Below the pieces are notes generated by a model. It made no database searches and was not told the origin of the DNA. It saw only the letters and a program-made list of their open reading frames with translations. From Phoebastria nigripes (Eukaryota; Chordata; Aves; Procellariiformes; Diomedeidae), in the NCBI GenBank assembly GCA_035582835.1, contig JAYKAV010002330.1, forward strand, positions 889,286 through 953,285: a stretch of DNA of 64,000 nt. The letters run 5' to 3'. A program made the position numbers and the translations under genes. Shown piece after piece: positions 1 through 18,667 of this stretch. Within the stretch, counting starts at the first letter, position 1, and every line of letters starts with the position of its first letter.

Positions 1-637
1 TGCAGTCCTCTATGTTACATTATAAAAACAAAGATCCCAAGATTCTGAGTTTGGAATTATTTATGTGGAGATTTAAATAAGTAATGGAAATTGTGCAGAG
101 AAAGCTATGCACAGTGGCTTTCTGTACAGAGAACGTACAGAAGATGTAAGCTTTTTTTTCTTGAGATGGCATTGACTACAATGCCATTGACTACAGCTGT
201 GCCTGCTGCATTACTTTAACTCCATGATAACAGCTCTTCTGGATATTTGAATGAGGGAACTAAGTATAAGTCTGATACAGCAAAGACTGTGGTGTAGCTG
301 ACAGCAAAGACTGTTTTTTTGTAGTCTCTGTGGGACAACGAAGTGTTGACAGAAATCCTTGATTATCAAACTTGCTTGCTTGCTTCCAGGGTGTGTTGCA
401 CAAGTCTGTCTTATGCAGTGCCTATCATTTGATCCACTTCAGTATTATCTGTGCTTCCAGAACTTCCCATGGTTTTTACTGGAGCATTAAAAAAAAAAAA
501 AGAATGTAGAATTTGTCTCTACTTCTTCCTTTCTCATCATTCTGAAATGGGTGTTAAATATGTCATTTGCACTTCACATAATGATCCAGAATCAAAAGTT
601 TCTGTGAGTAATCAAAGAACTCCTGTAATTTTGCCAG
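1..637 (+). other. PCSK1: PCSK1 intron, 3' part (upstream of the first exon in the window)
   Basis: This stretch lies before the first recognisable PCSK1 exon and ends in an acceptor AG at 636-637. I looked in all three + frames for the preceding exon, which would encode the start of the P domain, and did not find it, so it must lie upstream of the window. An A run at 488-501 is the only low-complexity tract. Confidence 0.8.
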
Positions 638-795
638 ATTATTAAGAGCAAATGAGGAAGTCATCATTGAAATTCCCACAAAAGCCTGTGAGGGTCAAGA
701 AAACTCCATTGCATCTCTGGAGCATGTGCAGCTTGAGGCAACAATTGAGTATTCCCGTAGAGGTGATCTTCATGTCACTCTGGTATCTCCATCAG
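638..795 (+). CDS. PCSK1: PCSK1 (PC1/3) coding exon, P-domain segment 1
   Basis: PC1/3 is the subtilisin-like endoprotease of the regulated secretory pathway. It cuts prohormones such as POMC and proinsulin at paired basic residues in secretory granules. This exon encodes 52 complete codons of the P domain, the beta-barrel that stabilises the catalytic domain. Recognisable parts are [37 protein letters not shown] and [10 protein letters not shown], nearly identical to the mammalian protein as I remember it. The RRGD motif conserved in convertase P domains is present. The acceptor AG is at 636-637 and the donor GTACAG begins at 796. The exon is 158 nt: it starts with the third base of a codon and ends with the first base of a Gly codon completed in the next exon (phase 1). 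In all other frames the stretch is only a shadow. The upstream catalytic exons are outside the window. Confidence 0.95.
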
Positions 796-6455
<5,660 letters not shown>

Positions 6456-6818
6456 GACCATACCACACAGGAGAACCTGAGTGAAAAACCCAAAGTCACA
6501 GAAGATACCAGTAGTAGCAGTGACAAAGCAGAAGATAAAATCCCATCAGAGGCTATGCTACATTTACTGCAAAGTGCTTTTAGCAGACAGATGGCTCAGA
6601 AGCGACTACCAAAGAAGACTGCAAGTGAGAAGTTAAATATTCCATATGAACACTTCTATCAAGCCCTCGAAAAATTAAACAAGCCCTCCCAGTTGAGAGA
6701 CTCAGAAGAAAGTCTGTACAGTGACTACGTTGATCTTTTTTACAATGCCAAACCATACAAGCATAGAGATGATAGACTGCTGCAAGCCTTGGTTGATATT
6801 ATAAATGAAGGAAACTAA
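6456..6818 (+). CDS. PCSK1: PCSK1 (PC1/3) terminal coding exon, C-terminal regulatory tail
   Basis: This terminal exon encodes 120 residues and a TAA stop at 6816-6818. It begins [20 protein letters not shown], has a Ser-rich linker, then [20 protein letters not shown], then [20 protein letters not shown], and ends [20 protein letters not shown] plus GN. The last two blocks match mammalian PC1/3 closely. In that family the C-terminal tail partly inhibits the enzyme, is removed in granules, and its terminal amphipathic helix (here LLQALVDII) directs granule sorting. Compared with the human protein as I remember it, the Gly-Gly-Arg-Arg-Asp site after the Ser run is absent ([16 protein letters not shown] here) and a Lys-Arg pair occurs further on in AQKRLPKK. 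The in-frame Met at 6555 is internal, not a start. No further exon follows before the stop. Confidence 0.96.
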   Translation, partial: DHTTQENLSEKPKVTEDTSSSSDKAEDKIPSEAMLHLLQSAFSRQMAQKRLPKKTASEKLNIPYEHFYQALEKLNKPSQLRDSEESLYSDYVDLFYNAKPYKHRDDRLLQALVDIINEGN

Positions 6819-9515
6819 ACTATAGGGTATGGCACTGAGTTGGAAATATTCATTCTCCCCACCCCACCTGTAGTTTTTTTTCAGAAGTCTGTTGTATGCT
6901 CTAGTTATGTGATTGCTGCTTTGATTGCTTCATATTTAATACAAATATCAAGGAAGGGAAAAAACAGGTGTGGGAGGATAAGGCAGTAAACTGATGCTTT
7001 TTAGTAATAGCTTTTTTCAAAGCCTTTCTTCATTACCATCAGAGTAGATTTGTCCCCTCAGGCATGAAATGCAACAGTATTCCCCTGAAAACCCCAATGC
7101 TCTATTTTAAACAATTTTCACATTACTTATTCTTCCACCCTATTCACTTAGCATGCAGTAGGATTCAAAACCTGAATTACCAAGCAGTTTTGAACCGAAC
7201 TGCCAAAGCTATGGGGAGATACTCTCATACCTGGATTTATAATGAATATTGCAGTCTTTCTTATATTTGGCATTTATTCCAGATTTAACACTTGCAGCCA
7301 GTACTGCTTCCGTCATAGGTTTTTTGTTTCTTCTCCAAACAACAATGCTCCCTTACCCTTCTGTTCTCCCATAAGGGAGCAGCTGGGAGGCTGGAGTTGG
7401 ATTGGAACATCAGTGAACACTGATGAAGTTATTCACGATTTAGACTACAGACAGAGATACACTAACATAAAAGAGCCCCAAATGAGGCATCCCAGAGCAT
7501 GGGATGGCATTCTCGCCACTTAACTTTAACTACCTAAGTGAAGTGCCTGAATTATGAGCCTAGTCTTTCTAGGCTGTATGTAGTTAATGAAGGCAGAGGC
7601 TCCTATAGATAGCACTTCAGAACACTCGGCTAGTCTTTACACTGGTTCTGAGTTACCTGATGGACTACTGATCTGTTTGTATTGACTAAATGAGCTTTGG
7701 GGGACCAACCTCCTACCTATGGAACCTCAGTTACATTTCTAAAGTTAAATAATACAAATGCCTTCTGAGATGCCTACGTCTGCAGTGGTCAGGACAACAA
7801 AGCTGAGATCACTTTGTCCTTTCCTTGAACTGTGACCAAAGTGGAATAGAAAGGATAAGTGTACCAGCAAAGTCCACTTAAAGACTGGATCTTGGACTAT
7901 CTGTGGTAGATTGTAACATTTCCCAAATATCTAGGAAGTTAAGGCAAAATGGATGGGAAGAGGTGTGAGATAAAAAAAATGCCCTGAGAAGGCACTCAGA
8001 AATGGAGGGAAAGAGCAGATGGGATGTGGAGGAGGGAGAGGAATAGAAGGAAGGAGAAGGTGGAAGAGGAGGAAATGGAGGTGGCTGTCACAAAGCAGCA
8101 AGGGCGGGCAGCTCCCTAACAATAGGAGGATACTAGACGAACAGTTTTCCACACATACCTCTTTAAAGTCAGAGTCAAGATTGACATATTATTTTGCTTT
8201 TCATAATTTAAAAAAAATAGTGCAGTGTTGGATGCTCAGAAATTGGAGGGGATCTAGAACAAGGAAATGAAGATTCCCAGGGGATAGTTATCTCATTGCA
8301 GTGCTAAAGGTAATCCAAACGAGTACTGACTGGTTTTTACTTTTCTTTCTCTCTCATCTAGTATAGAAATGTGTTTTCCAGACGTTCCAGAAATATTTAA
8401 TTCTCCTTCACTGTCTATTCCTTAAAATGATGCAAGTGTCTCTAAGACAGGAATTCAGCATTTTGCTCATAAGTCATCAGTTCGGATAGAGATTTTTCAA
8501 ATGTCACATTAAATTCTGTAATTTAAAGGTAAATCTGTTTGCTGTAACAGTACTTAAGCCTTCTTTGATGGAAAAAGGGACTGCTTAAAGACAACTTTGA
8601 AAATTGTCTTACCAAACTTAAGATTTAAAAATCTCTGCTTATTCATTCTTTGTGATGGTTTCATGCCTATTTTGGGCTTAGTCTGCTTTTTTGCCAGCTT
8701 TAAATAGATTGAGCTTAGTTGATTTGAAGAATTCTTCTATATCTCTAGTCCATACTTCAAAGATAACAACTCCACCATTGAATGTCTCTTATACTGAGTC
8801 GCTCCCTCTCTACTAAGAAATTTGCTTAGAATGAGAACTGATTAAAGAAATTCCTGCAAGTGGTCCAAATCAGAAAGCTTTCTTATGCTGTCCCTTCAAC
8901 ACACAAACTTTCTGGCAATACATAACCACTGAACAAGCAAAACTTAGAAATTTCTAATTGCTACTATTGCAGAGTGAGAGCACTAACTTATTTCCACTAA
9001 TGTTTAATTTTCAGAACTAGGAGTTAATCTCCACAATAAATATTCCCATCTGGTGAGGTAGGACTACTTTTAGTCCTGTGCAACGAAGCTCAGAGGCTGG
9101 TTCCCTCAGATGACAGCGATTTTAGCCAGTCCTCATTCAGGTATGTTACAGCGAGGAAAATACTAGCAACACTCAGTCAGCCCTTGAAAGAAGTCTTCAG
9201 ATTAAACAGGTGGAAAACATAGGACCCTCCTTTGTTTTAAGATCAATTCCCATGTTGTAGCCAAAGTTTCATCAGAGGACAAGTTTAAAATCTCTCTTTT
9301 GAATGTTTCCAACCCAGAGTAGATTGTACAGGAGTAAATTATTTTTATTGTTAGTCTTTCCTTGGCGCCTGTGTGGGTTTTGTGAAAAATGTAAAAGGAA
9401 AAAACGATGTTTTCTCTCAGAATTTTAAATTATATTTTCGTTACAGGTATTTATAATATAGCAAAGATTTTATTGAACAGACAGAATTTTAAAAGGCATA
9501 ATAAATTATATTAAA
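6819..9515 (+). other. PCSK1: probable PCSK1 3' UTR
   Basis: The AT-rich sequence after the stop codon holds no credible ORF. The first canonical AATAAA on the + strand that I can see is at 9035-9040; a second AATAAA at 9500-9505 is followed by ATTAAA at 9510-9515. Either end would give a 3' UTR of about 2.2-2.7 kb, in keeping with the long 3' UTR I recall for human PCSK1. A strongly purine-rich stretch (about 8000-8090) explains paired ORFs on both strands there. The 3' end is inference and needs transcript data. Confidence 0.45.
9500..9515 (+). promoter_or_regulatory. PCSK1: candidate polyadenylation signals (AATAAA and ATTAAA)
   Basis: AATAAA at 9500-9505 and ATTAAA at 9510-9515 lie on the PCSK1 strand about 2.7 kb past the stop. 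An alternative upstream AATAAA is at 9035-9040. Which one is used cannot be decided from sequence alone. Confidence 0.35.
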
Positions 9516-12500
9516 GAACCAGATTTTTCTTGGGAAAGAGACAATTTCATCCAATAAAGGTATTTTTTAAAAGGCATGTTCCAACAGCAACCGCAACATG
9601 TATGTGATGTGATGTTAAAATTTGTCTACTAGTAGCATAATACAGTGTGTTAGCAGAGCTCAGAGTGTGTGGTCTTAACATTTGTAAAGAAAACAGTAAG
9701 ATGAAGTCAAGCCATTGACTTAAAAGGACTGGGAAATATAGTTTAGAATTAAAAATAGTGGCTTGAGGAAGTAACAGGGGGTTGGGTGGAGAAAATGTGT
9801 GATTTATTGAAAGTGAAGACTTGCAGAGGATTTCTTCACCAGGAACGCTGGAGCGCTTACTTTTCACAACTGCAGATGAAGTAAGATTTGCTGCGGACAT
9901 CAGTGACAGCAGCACTGTCTGTAATTCAGACCCGGTGGCTCTGAATTACAAAATTCTGCCTATTTCACATACAGACGTGTGTGTCAGAATGAAATAATGC
10001 AGCAGAATGAGTCAGGGGGTCAAATGAAATATGCAGGTCTTTGTTTACTTGCATCAGAGCAGCAGCATTTAAAATATTTGTTGGTTTTTTCCACATTTCA
10101 AGCCAGTAAAGAAACAAGCCCTTATATTCCCTTATATACTGGAAATAGTTGTGGAGAACTGCTTTCTAGCGGTGGCTGGTCCGTACGGAGGAGCGGGCTC
10201 TGTGGGGACCATGTAGCCATGCGCAGGATTTGGGGTGTTCCCTGGGCTGCTCTAACCTACGCTGATGCCCAGAGGTGACCAGAAAGATGCAGCTGTCTCT
10301 GTGAACCCCCCTTCTCCCACTGTTAGGCTGAAGGGACATCATGTTTGAGCAAACGCTGTGGAGGTAAACGAGTCTGCTTTCCAAAGCTTTAACTTCTTGA
10401 GGACTTATGGATCATACTTATACTCAGATTGAGTTTGCTTCTCAAGTCTCAACTAACTACTGCTCAATTAACAAAACCTGCTTTGTCAAATGCTGTAAGG
10501 ATAATTAAAACTTCTTTTGTGCTTTCAGTAAGCCACACATCCATAGCAGAAATACTTTTAGTAAATGTGCATAGAAAATAGATTTCTGAAGTAGCATAAA
10601 AAAAGAAATCTAAGTCTACATTCAAGCAATATTAACTAGCTTCCACACTAAACAATGGGTTTTCTCTCAAGTTGGCTTGCTTTTTAAATGTCAGGCTGCA
10701 TTTGAACTTTCTAGCTTTAGCTGTTTTCAGTTATCCAAGCAGAGTTTCTGATCAGTCGTATCTTGTAGCTCCAAACTCAGAAATTTAGTTTTCAAAAGAA
10801 GTGTCCTCTTTCTTACCTCTCCCAAAGTCACTTCATGTGAAAACAATCGTAAGCATTTTCAGTAAAAAGAAGATTATTTTAAGAGAGAAAAGGGGACTTT
10901 ACAAATACAATACTAGAATCTTTGATCTTAGTGTCAGAAATTAGGAGTGGATGTAGTCTGTTTATGAAAAGAGCACATTCACGGGAAGGGGAAACATCTG
11001 AAGGTTACTTACGAGCTTTTACATACCTTACGTGCAGATCACACCATGGAGGTGACAGCCACGCTTAACTCCACATGCATCAGAGCAACAGGAGGAGCAG
11101 CACTGTCCCACAGCAAACCAACCTCTGCCACTGCAATTTTCCAAACATTACAAACCTAAGGAAAGTTGGCTCCCAAGTTAGTTCAGCTCTGGAAATAATT
11201 ATGGTTTAAGAATTACAGGAAAAAACCTGGTCATTATTATGCAACACCACTTTTGTGTTTACGCGGACACAAAATATCTGCACAGCCTAAAACCTTTCTG
11301 TTTGATCCAGTCTTTCCTTTCAGGAAGTTCTTTTCCAGAGCTCCTAGGAGCCATGGCATTCACAACAGCATTTTAGAAAGGGACAACTCTAGAAATGTGT
11401 ATTTTGCTCTGAATCAATTGCTCGTCTAGCTAATATTTCTGACTGGAGACTGAAAAGGCTCAAACTCCAACCCTACTAGGCACTAATAGAGATCATTTCA
11501 GTAAACATTTTTCTATTTAATGACACAAGTACTCATTAAAAATATCACTTCTCTTACTGCAGTTTATGAGGATAATGTAACCAGAAAGAATGAGAAATTT
11601 TGCTTCCAGCAACACAGTAAATGCCCAGTGGAAAACAATAGGTCAAATATGTTCGAAGTTCCACTAAGATACCAGAGAAAAATAAATAGATAATATGTGA
11701 ATATGGGTAGTTATCAGGAAAATATATCTTAATGGTTATATCATTTCAGCTATTTGACTACCTCCAATCAAATGTAGCTGAGCATATATCTCTTTCTTTC
11801 TGATGTCATATTCTTTCCCTAAAACAAATGAATTGCTTGCTGTTACACGTACCATTTTGTTTGACTATGCCCACGTTATCAGTCGGTGTTTCAGTCATCA
11901 TAAACATGCAGCATAATGCAGTGCCATATATTCTGATAACAAAATGCACTTAGAACTAAGGACGTGCAGCTTTGCATACACTGATCCACAGAGTGCTCAT
12001 GTGAAACAGACCTATAAAGGTTAGACAAAGAGGAGAGCCATATGCCAGCTCCATTAGACCTAGCGAATTAGTCCTGCGCTTCAGAATAGCGATGGTGTGA
12101 GGCAGAGCATCGCAAACATCCAGGAAGTCAAGGCAATGTTTGGTACCACAGTTCAACAGGGAACTTCGTTACCTTTATGCTAATTCACAGACTGTGAGGG
12201 ACATATTAAAAACTGAGGATTTAGAAAAAACTTGTAGCTATTGGTTTCTCCTCTTTTACACTGTGTTTCAGGTACCCCGCTTTAGAGTGGTGCACCTTAC
12301 TTGAAAGAAAGTTTTTTGAAAATACCTGTAGATGTTAAAAACACTGTTTAACCAGTGACTTGCATCAGGCTGTCTGAAGTCAATGCAATTCATTGCTTAT
12401 ACCTTTACATGAAAAAAATGTGCATACATGTTTACGTGACTCCAGGTGAGCTCCCTTTGATGGCAGAACATAGCAACTCTTTGCAGGAACAGCAAGAAGA

Positions 12501-15500
12501 AAGAAGCACTAATTTGCTATAACAGAGTTTAAAGCTAAATTTCAGCTCAGATTTTGCATCAAAGTAGTACTGATAATGCAGGTTGTTTTGGAGGGCGGCA
12601 GAGGAGGAAGGGAGATTTGTTCATTTGATAATCCTTTTAACAGCTGAGGTACATTTTGCCAAAGAATTCTGTATTTCTGCAGTTGCACTAATGGAAAAAT
12701 AACTCTTATTATGCAAAAATTATCCATAACTCTGTAGGGAGTTTTGAACAGTTTAGACAGTTAAGTAGTGCTGGCTTTTTAAGACAACAGGTAAGTATTG
12801 TATCAGGCACTGTAAATGCTGGATCTTGGGTCTCTTGTGAAAACACTGCAGTGAAAATTCCTTCACGGCTTTGAGCATTGAATTTGAAATTCTTTACGGA
12901 AGGGTATTCATAGTACTCTGAATATTTATTTAGATTTCCTTTAAAATTAGTAGAAATTAGTAGAAATAGTCTCCTTTAGAGCATCTATAGGATTCAGAGG
13001 TTGTTCTGAATCACACTACAGAGGAGACTGTCTCACGGGGTACGTAGCAGCTCACTGCTGAATCACACGCCTAATTCAGGTGCTGAATTTACATGTCTAA
13101 AGTTAGGCAGTGTGAATGCTGTCCTCATCTCTCTCCCCGTCTTGCTTCCAGCCTGGTGCTGAGCCGTGCTGAGCACACCTGGGTGCAGCTGCTCAGTGCC
13201 TTTGGAAAGCTAGGCTGAAGCTGTTAAGCATCCATTCAGACAATGGGGCTCTCCAGTCCAGTGGTCGCTACAGAAAATTTACAAGGATCTCCCATTTCAG
13301 TCCAAGATTGTTCTCTATAAAGACTGTGTGTGACCCCCCAGGCTTGAGGAAAATGAACTCAGGAAACAATGGGAGTTCTTCAGTTTAGCAAGTCATTTAA
13401 GCACATACTGCAGGTGATGTAAAACTATTAAACGTGTGCTTAATCTTATCCACTTGCTTAAATCACTCTCCTGTCCTGTTTAAGTGTACGTATGGGATCA
13501 AGTACCTGACTGAGCGCTTGGCTGAATGGAAAGGACTGCTTCTCCAGGGTACCTCTGCACAGAGTCAGGGGATGTGATGTTAAAGTTCTGCTCGGTTACT
13601 GCAAATGTCTGCTTGCAATTCTATATTAAGTGTCGTGAGTCATGCCTGGATTTCCGTACAGTGTGCAACTGAGTTCCATGAGTTGCTTGCATGGCAGTAT
13701 ACTGGGTCTCAACCTAGTACGGTCAATCACTTTCCCTCGGGGAAGTGCATACAAGCCCTTCTTTATCAGGGAAACAACGCTTGCGAAGCCCCAAGCAAGC
13801 CCTGGACATTTGGAGACCTTACTCCCATACAGGTTAACTTCACGTTCCTACTAAACATTTCAGATGTTCAGACATTTCGAACCTGTGTGACCTTAGTCTT
13901 CTTACGAAGTTCAGAGAATGCTATCCATTTAATAAGAAGCTAGCATATTATAATAATTAATTTAGTTTCATATTACGGTGCTGTACAAATGCATTGGGAT
14001 TGAAGAACAGTCTGAAGACAGATGCGCTGTTACTTACTTTGACATACATTTTTAATAACTCCGCTGTCCTTACAGGCTCACTCCAAATGTTCTCATGTAC
14101 CTGAGAAATGAAACTAGCTGAAAATAACTTGAGTCGGGTGTTATTCCATAGCAGTGGAAAGGAAGAGAAAAGAAAGAGATGACAGATTTGAAACAGACCC
14201 AGACAAGAAAAAGTGAATTTTGTGCTTTTCCATTCTCTTTATTCAAGCATTTCTCAGTTGCATTACCCTGGCTTCAAAGGACAAATTTTAAAGATCTTTC
14301 AGCTCATGCTGATGAGTCAGATATGGTTTGTTTTGTAACAAAATTCATTGCTTTCTTGATCTCTCATGTCTCCATTTCCTACCAGAATTCTAATTATAAA
14401 ATCCAAAGCCCAGCATTTCCAGATATTCAAGGTTCATCAGCTCTGCAGTTTGTGTTAATCAGCTCAGTTCCTTGACTTCGCCCCTGTAATTTTATACTAA
14501 CTGAGAGTCTAAGCCGTCACCCATTTTTAGGAACATTCATCAACGGGTGCTTACCTTTAGACATGCTCAGTGTTTACTTTTCTCAGCAAAGTTACTGGCA
14601 GTTGTGTCAGCTCAGCTTGTTGCACTATTCAAAAACCNTACACACACCTATCTGAAGCATGGCCACAACACATTATTCTTGCAAAGGTGTGTTGATGAAG
14701 GAGTGTGTCATTGCTGAAACTTTAAAAGGAAACAGAAGGACGTAGGGGCCCAACTTCCTTCACCTTTCAGTGGCATCTGAGGACCTAAATCTCTATGGAT
14801 TTTTTTTAAACCCCAGCCCATATTGCCTCTCTCTGGAACAAAATATTCCTGCATGCATTGCGAAGTGTGGCTAGGGGATTATGCACTAAACTGAGCGTAA
14901 TCATCTTCTGTTAGCACAAAGCCGAGGCTCAGCCTGCAAATGTCTTCTGTTTGCCTGCATCTGCAGTGTGCAGAGNCATACAATTAGTTTCTTTGTGTGG
15001 GTGGAAGTAACAGTGGAAGAAGAAGAGATTTAATTTCCTGCACTGCACCTTGCACATAAAAAAGGCTGATGTCTAGCTCACCCTGTCTCCTTACAGGGCC
15101 CGATCAGCTCATCCTTTCCCGAGTCACNAATGGAGCTGATCTGCTCATGCTCTCTGTTTTCATCAGGCAGTGCTGCTGTCACGCTGATCAAAGAACGGAA
15201 TCACAAAAAAGAGTTGACAACCTCATAGGCTTTACACATTTAAAAACCCCGCGATCTTCTTACTTCAGGGAGGCATCCTCCTTGCCCTCAACCCTCAGAG
15301 AATGGTTGAAGGTGATTTCCCATTAGAGGCTACCTGCGTGGAACTGATCACACGACATACAAGAACTTAGCAAAAATGCATCTTTTTCCCTAACCTGGGA
15401 AAGCTTGATTAACTTAATGAAACCCGGAGTAATTCTTGCAGTGTTGACAGAATCAGGCTGGTAGTCCACCTGGGTCCAGCCCAGCCCTGCCCAGCCTAAA

Positions 15501-15599
15501 GTCTCCTGCCAAAATGCCCAAATAAAAAGTAATTTCTTTCTGCTGATCTCCACCCCTACCTACGACCACAAAACAGCTGAGATTTCATCTGTGCTGGGC
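9516..15599. other. non-coding, start of the gene desert downstream of PCSK1
   Basis: No recognisable exon, RNA gene or young transposon. Short chance ORFs (up to 122 codons at 9547-9915 on the - strand) show no family resemblance. The sequence is mostly unique and AT-rich, with a small near-tandem repeat ATTAGTAGAA at about 12946-12966. Single n bases occur near 14638, 14976 and 15128. Confidence 0.7.
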
Positions 15600-15735
15600 A
15601 GTGTTTTCTGGTATGGCTTGTCTAGGTGTACTTTTTACCAATGAAACAGTGATGCTGCCAGTATAGTTTATATTGAGTCTCCAAACAGAACAAACTATAC
15701 CAGAAAAGCACTTGTTTTACTGGTATATGTTTTCA
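15600..15735. mobile_element. remnant of a non-autonomous DNA transposon (MITE-like, CTGGTATA inverted repeats)
   Basis: The left arm TTTTCTGGTATGG (15604-15616) is the inverted complement of CTATACCAGAAAA (15695-15707) at 12 of 13 positions. The similarity continues outward to AGTG/GCACT with a one-base indel. Inside are further inverted copies, CAGTATAGTTT near 15659 and AAACTATACC near 15692, and another ACTGGTATA at 15719-15727. Arrays of ACTGGTATA and CTATACCAG inverted motifs are what I remember from old hAT-type MITEs in birds, crocodiles and turtles. No target-site duplication was identified, so family and exact ends are uncertain. Confidence 0.5.
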
Positions 15736-17920
15736 CCAAGACATTCTAGCAGTCCAAACATTTCTCCTCTCTTTTACATTTAAATAGAAACATTGTGTTT
15801 TGGGTTCCAGTGCATTTTTGGTGCAGTGAAATTAAGACAAAACACAGTATCTCATGCATTTAATTCTCGTTACCATCAATAGGATCTACACGTTGTGTGC
15901 AAGCTTTGCAGGTCCCATACCATGGGAATTCATTGGTTCCCTTGTAGGTGGGGAGTCCCAAAGCAGACTCCAGATTGTAACCAACCTGAAATAAGGGCAT
16001 CCTCAGGACTAGAAAGCTGTAAATTAGCCAAGAGCTGTGAGATGTGAAACAAAACTACCCAGCTTGAAGATAATGGCCATTCTCCTCTAGAATTATTGAT
16101 AACATACACATACAAGGATGCATGTATCTCTATATAAAACAATATAAACCTTACAAAGATAAGCATCACTAACTCCTCTCTTGGGTAGCATTAGTTTTCC
16201 TTCAGTGATGATGTTTCATGCTCATTTGTAGGCAGCAACTGGAGAGCAGAGAGCCACAGCTCCCTTGTTCTACCAGCTGTCCTAGGTTTTAATTTTTTCC
16301 AGCCTGCAGATGGCCAGGAGAAAGATGAGCACTAGTACTTCAACTAACCGGAAAAGTAACGCGGGAGAGGCAAGATCACCTTTTGTTTACCCTGAAAGAG
16401 GGGAAGGCATGAGTCATCTTCAGACACACCTCATGTTTAGTAGCTTGCTGTGCCATCTGTGTGACAGCTGTTCAAAAACCTTCTGATTCGGGGTTATTCT
16501 TGGCATGCCCTAACTACTACTGCTGACAAATAGGTTCCTTGGAAGCCCCTCAGCCAGATTAAAATGTTATTTATGGTATTTTGAGGTTTAGGTAATATGT
16601 GAATCCACAGCAGTGCTTTTCTATGCTTAGTAATACTCCGGCTTCATCAAGATAAACACAGCCGGACCAAGATGAAGCTGTGCTGCATGAGACAGCTAGC
16701 AGATAGGCAGTGTCGGACAGTCCCTACTCTGAGCAGGTTGGAGTCAGAGCAGGACGCAGTGAGATGAAGGGTGAAGGCAGGATATGGGTGTCAGACAACA
16801 GTGGGATGCTTTTGCAGAGACTTCTCTGTGCATATAGATCCAACCAGTCTGGCAGTAATCGCAATAATCACAACTCCTTGTCTCTGTCCCGTTACCAAAC
16901 AGCTGGTCTTTACGATTTGGAGTGGCAAAGACCATGCCTGTGATTATGCCATTCACGTTTGGTGCTCTTGTCATGATCCTTCACATGCAAAGGAAATGTT
17001 TTTGTTTTCTGAAGAATCACAATCAGCCTTGGGAATGTTCTTGGCAAGAACTCTGCTGTGAACAGAAAGACTGCGAGCTTTGCAGAGAGCTGCCAGCTTC
17101 CAGAGCTCCTGCTCCCTGGATGCTGCTCAGCACCTTCCTCGACACAGCTCTGCTTTCTGCTCCAGACAGGCAGAGAAACACATATCCCACCATGTCCAGA
17201 CACAGAGAGATCCTCACTGCGTTTGCTGCTCCTCTGCTAGGGCAGGATCCGCCTTGCAGGGTCGGCTGCTTTGGACGGGCAGCTCCCTCCGCCGGTAGGT
17301 CTGCCTGAGTCCCTTCTTGCAATCCAGGCGTCATCTGAAAAAGGACACAAGAGAACAGCTAAAGGTTTCCAACGACCTGTAGGAAGCCCTTCTTGCCAAC
17401 ACTGTGCAGCACCTACTGTGGACAAAGGGATTCCAGCCTATCCCGCAGAGAGAGTAAACTGGGGAAGAAGACGGTAGCATGGTGTTCGCTTCCCCAGAGG
17501 CCACTGGAGCAGTGGTTTTGCCCATGGCTGGGTGACCATGAGGACCTGGCTTGCATAGAGTCCTAGACCTTGCGGCAAAGCTGGAGAAGACCCAGGAGCC
17601 TCCCTATGACTGTCGCTAGACAGGCAACAGCTCACCTCCTGCAGTGGCTGCAGGGTCAACGTCCATTGTCCCAGGCAGCAAGCCTCCTGCTCCCTTCTGG
17701 AAAGCAAGGTGGGGAGTTTTGGCCAAGGAGCGGAGGGATGGGTGAGCAGCCATTGGGTCTGCTGAGCTTCACGGGCTTCTGCCGCGGCAGCTCTGCCTGC
17801 TGGTAGGGCTCAGCCCAATCCAGCCCGGGAGAGGGTCGGGCTCCACTCCGGTATCACTCCCGAGCTTCCCAGTTGGTCCTGGTGGGAGCTGAGCCTCGGG
17901 ACAGGCGACTGTCAGACATG

Positions 17921-17958
17921 TATAAATATATAAATATATAAATATATAAATATATAAG
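17921..17958 (+). repeat. 8-bp microsatellite (TAAATATA)n
   Basis: About four to five head-to-tail copies of an 8-base TAAATATA unit, without interruptions, lie in otherwise GC-rich sequence. Confidence 0.9.
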
Positions 17959-18631
17959 TAACCAACAGCACCAGAGGATTCCTCCTTGCCCGTATTATGT
18001 GGAGGAATTAACTCTTTGCAGTACCTAATTTTTTCCTGTGAACTTGAATGCATTACTCTTTATGGGCTTCAATTTCCATTCTACGTGGCTCTGCTGAGAT
18101 AAAAAATGCCCTGTGGGCTTTCTGCCTTCTTTTCTGATTTTCTAAGAATTTTAAAAGTCTTGTTGCAGCTGCGTGGACACGGCGGGTACCTGGAGAGACG
18201 CTCCCTTCGTGCTGCTGTACTGCTATGGCCCTGCTGAAATTCAGAGCAGGGTAAGGTGAGGTGGGTGTACTGGAAATGAATTTGTGATACACCTGAATTA
18301 TCTGACAGTGCTGCCACTGAAGTTACTGAATTTTTCCAGGAATTTTTTTAAAGTCTTTAATGGGAAAACAACACCTAATTCCTGCTGCAGCTGAAATCAT
18401 GAACCGGCAAATTGCCCATGAGGTTTTGGATCCCAAATGCCCTTCCTTTTACTGCTTGTTAAAGCCCTGCAGCTGTCTGTTGTAGCCATGTGCCTGTGAA
18501 AACACGTGCAATGCTCGAGACTGCGTTGTGGGATGCCATCGTCCGCAAATAAGTAAGGTCTGACCCTGCAAAAGATTGTGGCAGACAAGCTGAAGAACGG
18601 CACCCGTGTTACAGGGGGCTGCTCCCTTTGT

Positions 18632-18667
18632 AGGTTTTCTAGAGGATTCAGGTTTTCCAGGGGATTC
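18632..18667 (+). repeat. 18-bp tandem duplication
   Basis: Two adjacent 18-base units beginning AGGTTTTC and ending GGATTC (18632-18649 and 18650-18667) differ at only two positions. The unit length is a multiple of three but there is no evidence of coding. Confidence 0.85.

Noticed and set aside
7370..7790. Possible old interspersed repeat in the 3' UTR (phrases such as AAGTGCCTGAATTATGAGCC)
   Set aside because: It recalls old amniote repeats, as does 34602-34640, but no ends, repeated arms or coding peptide could be defined.
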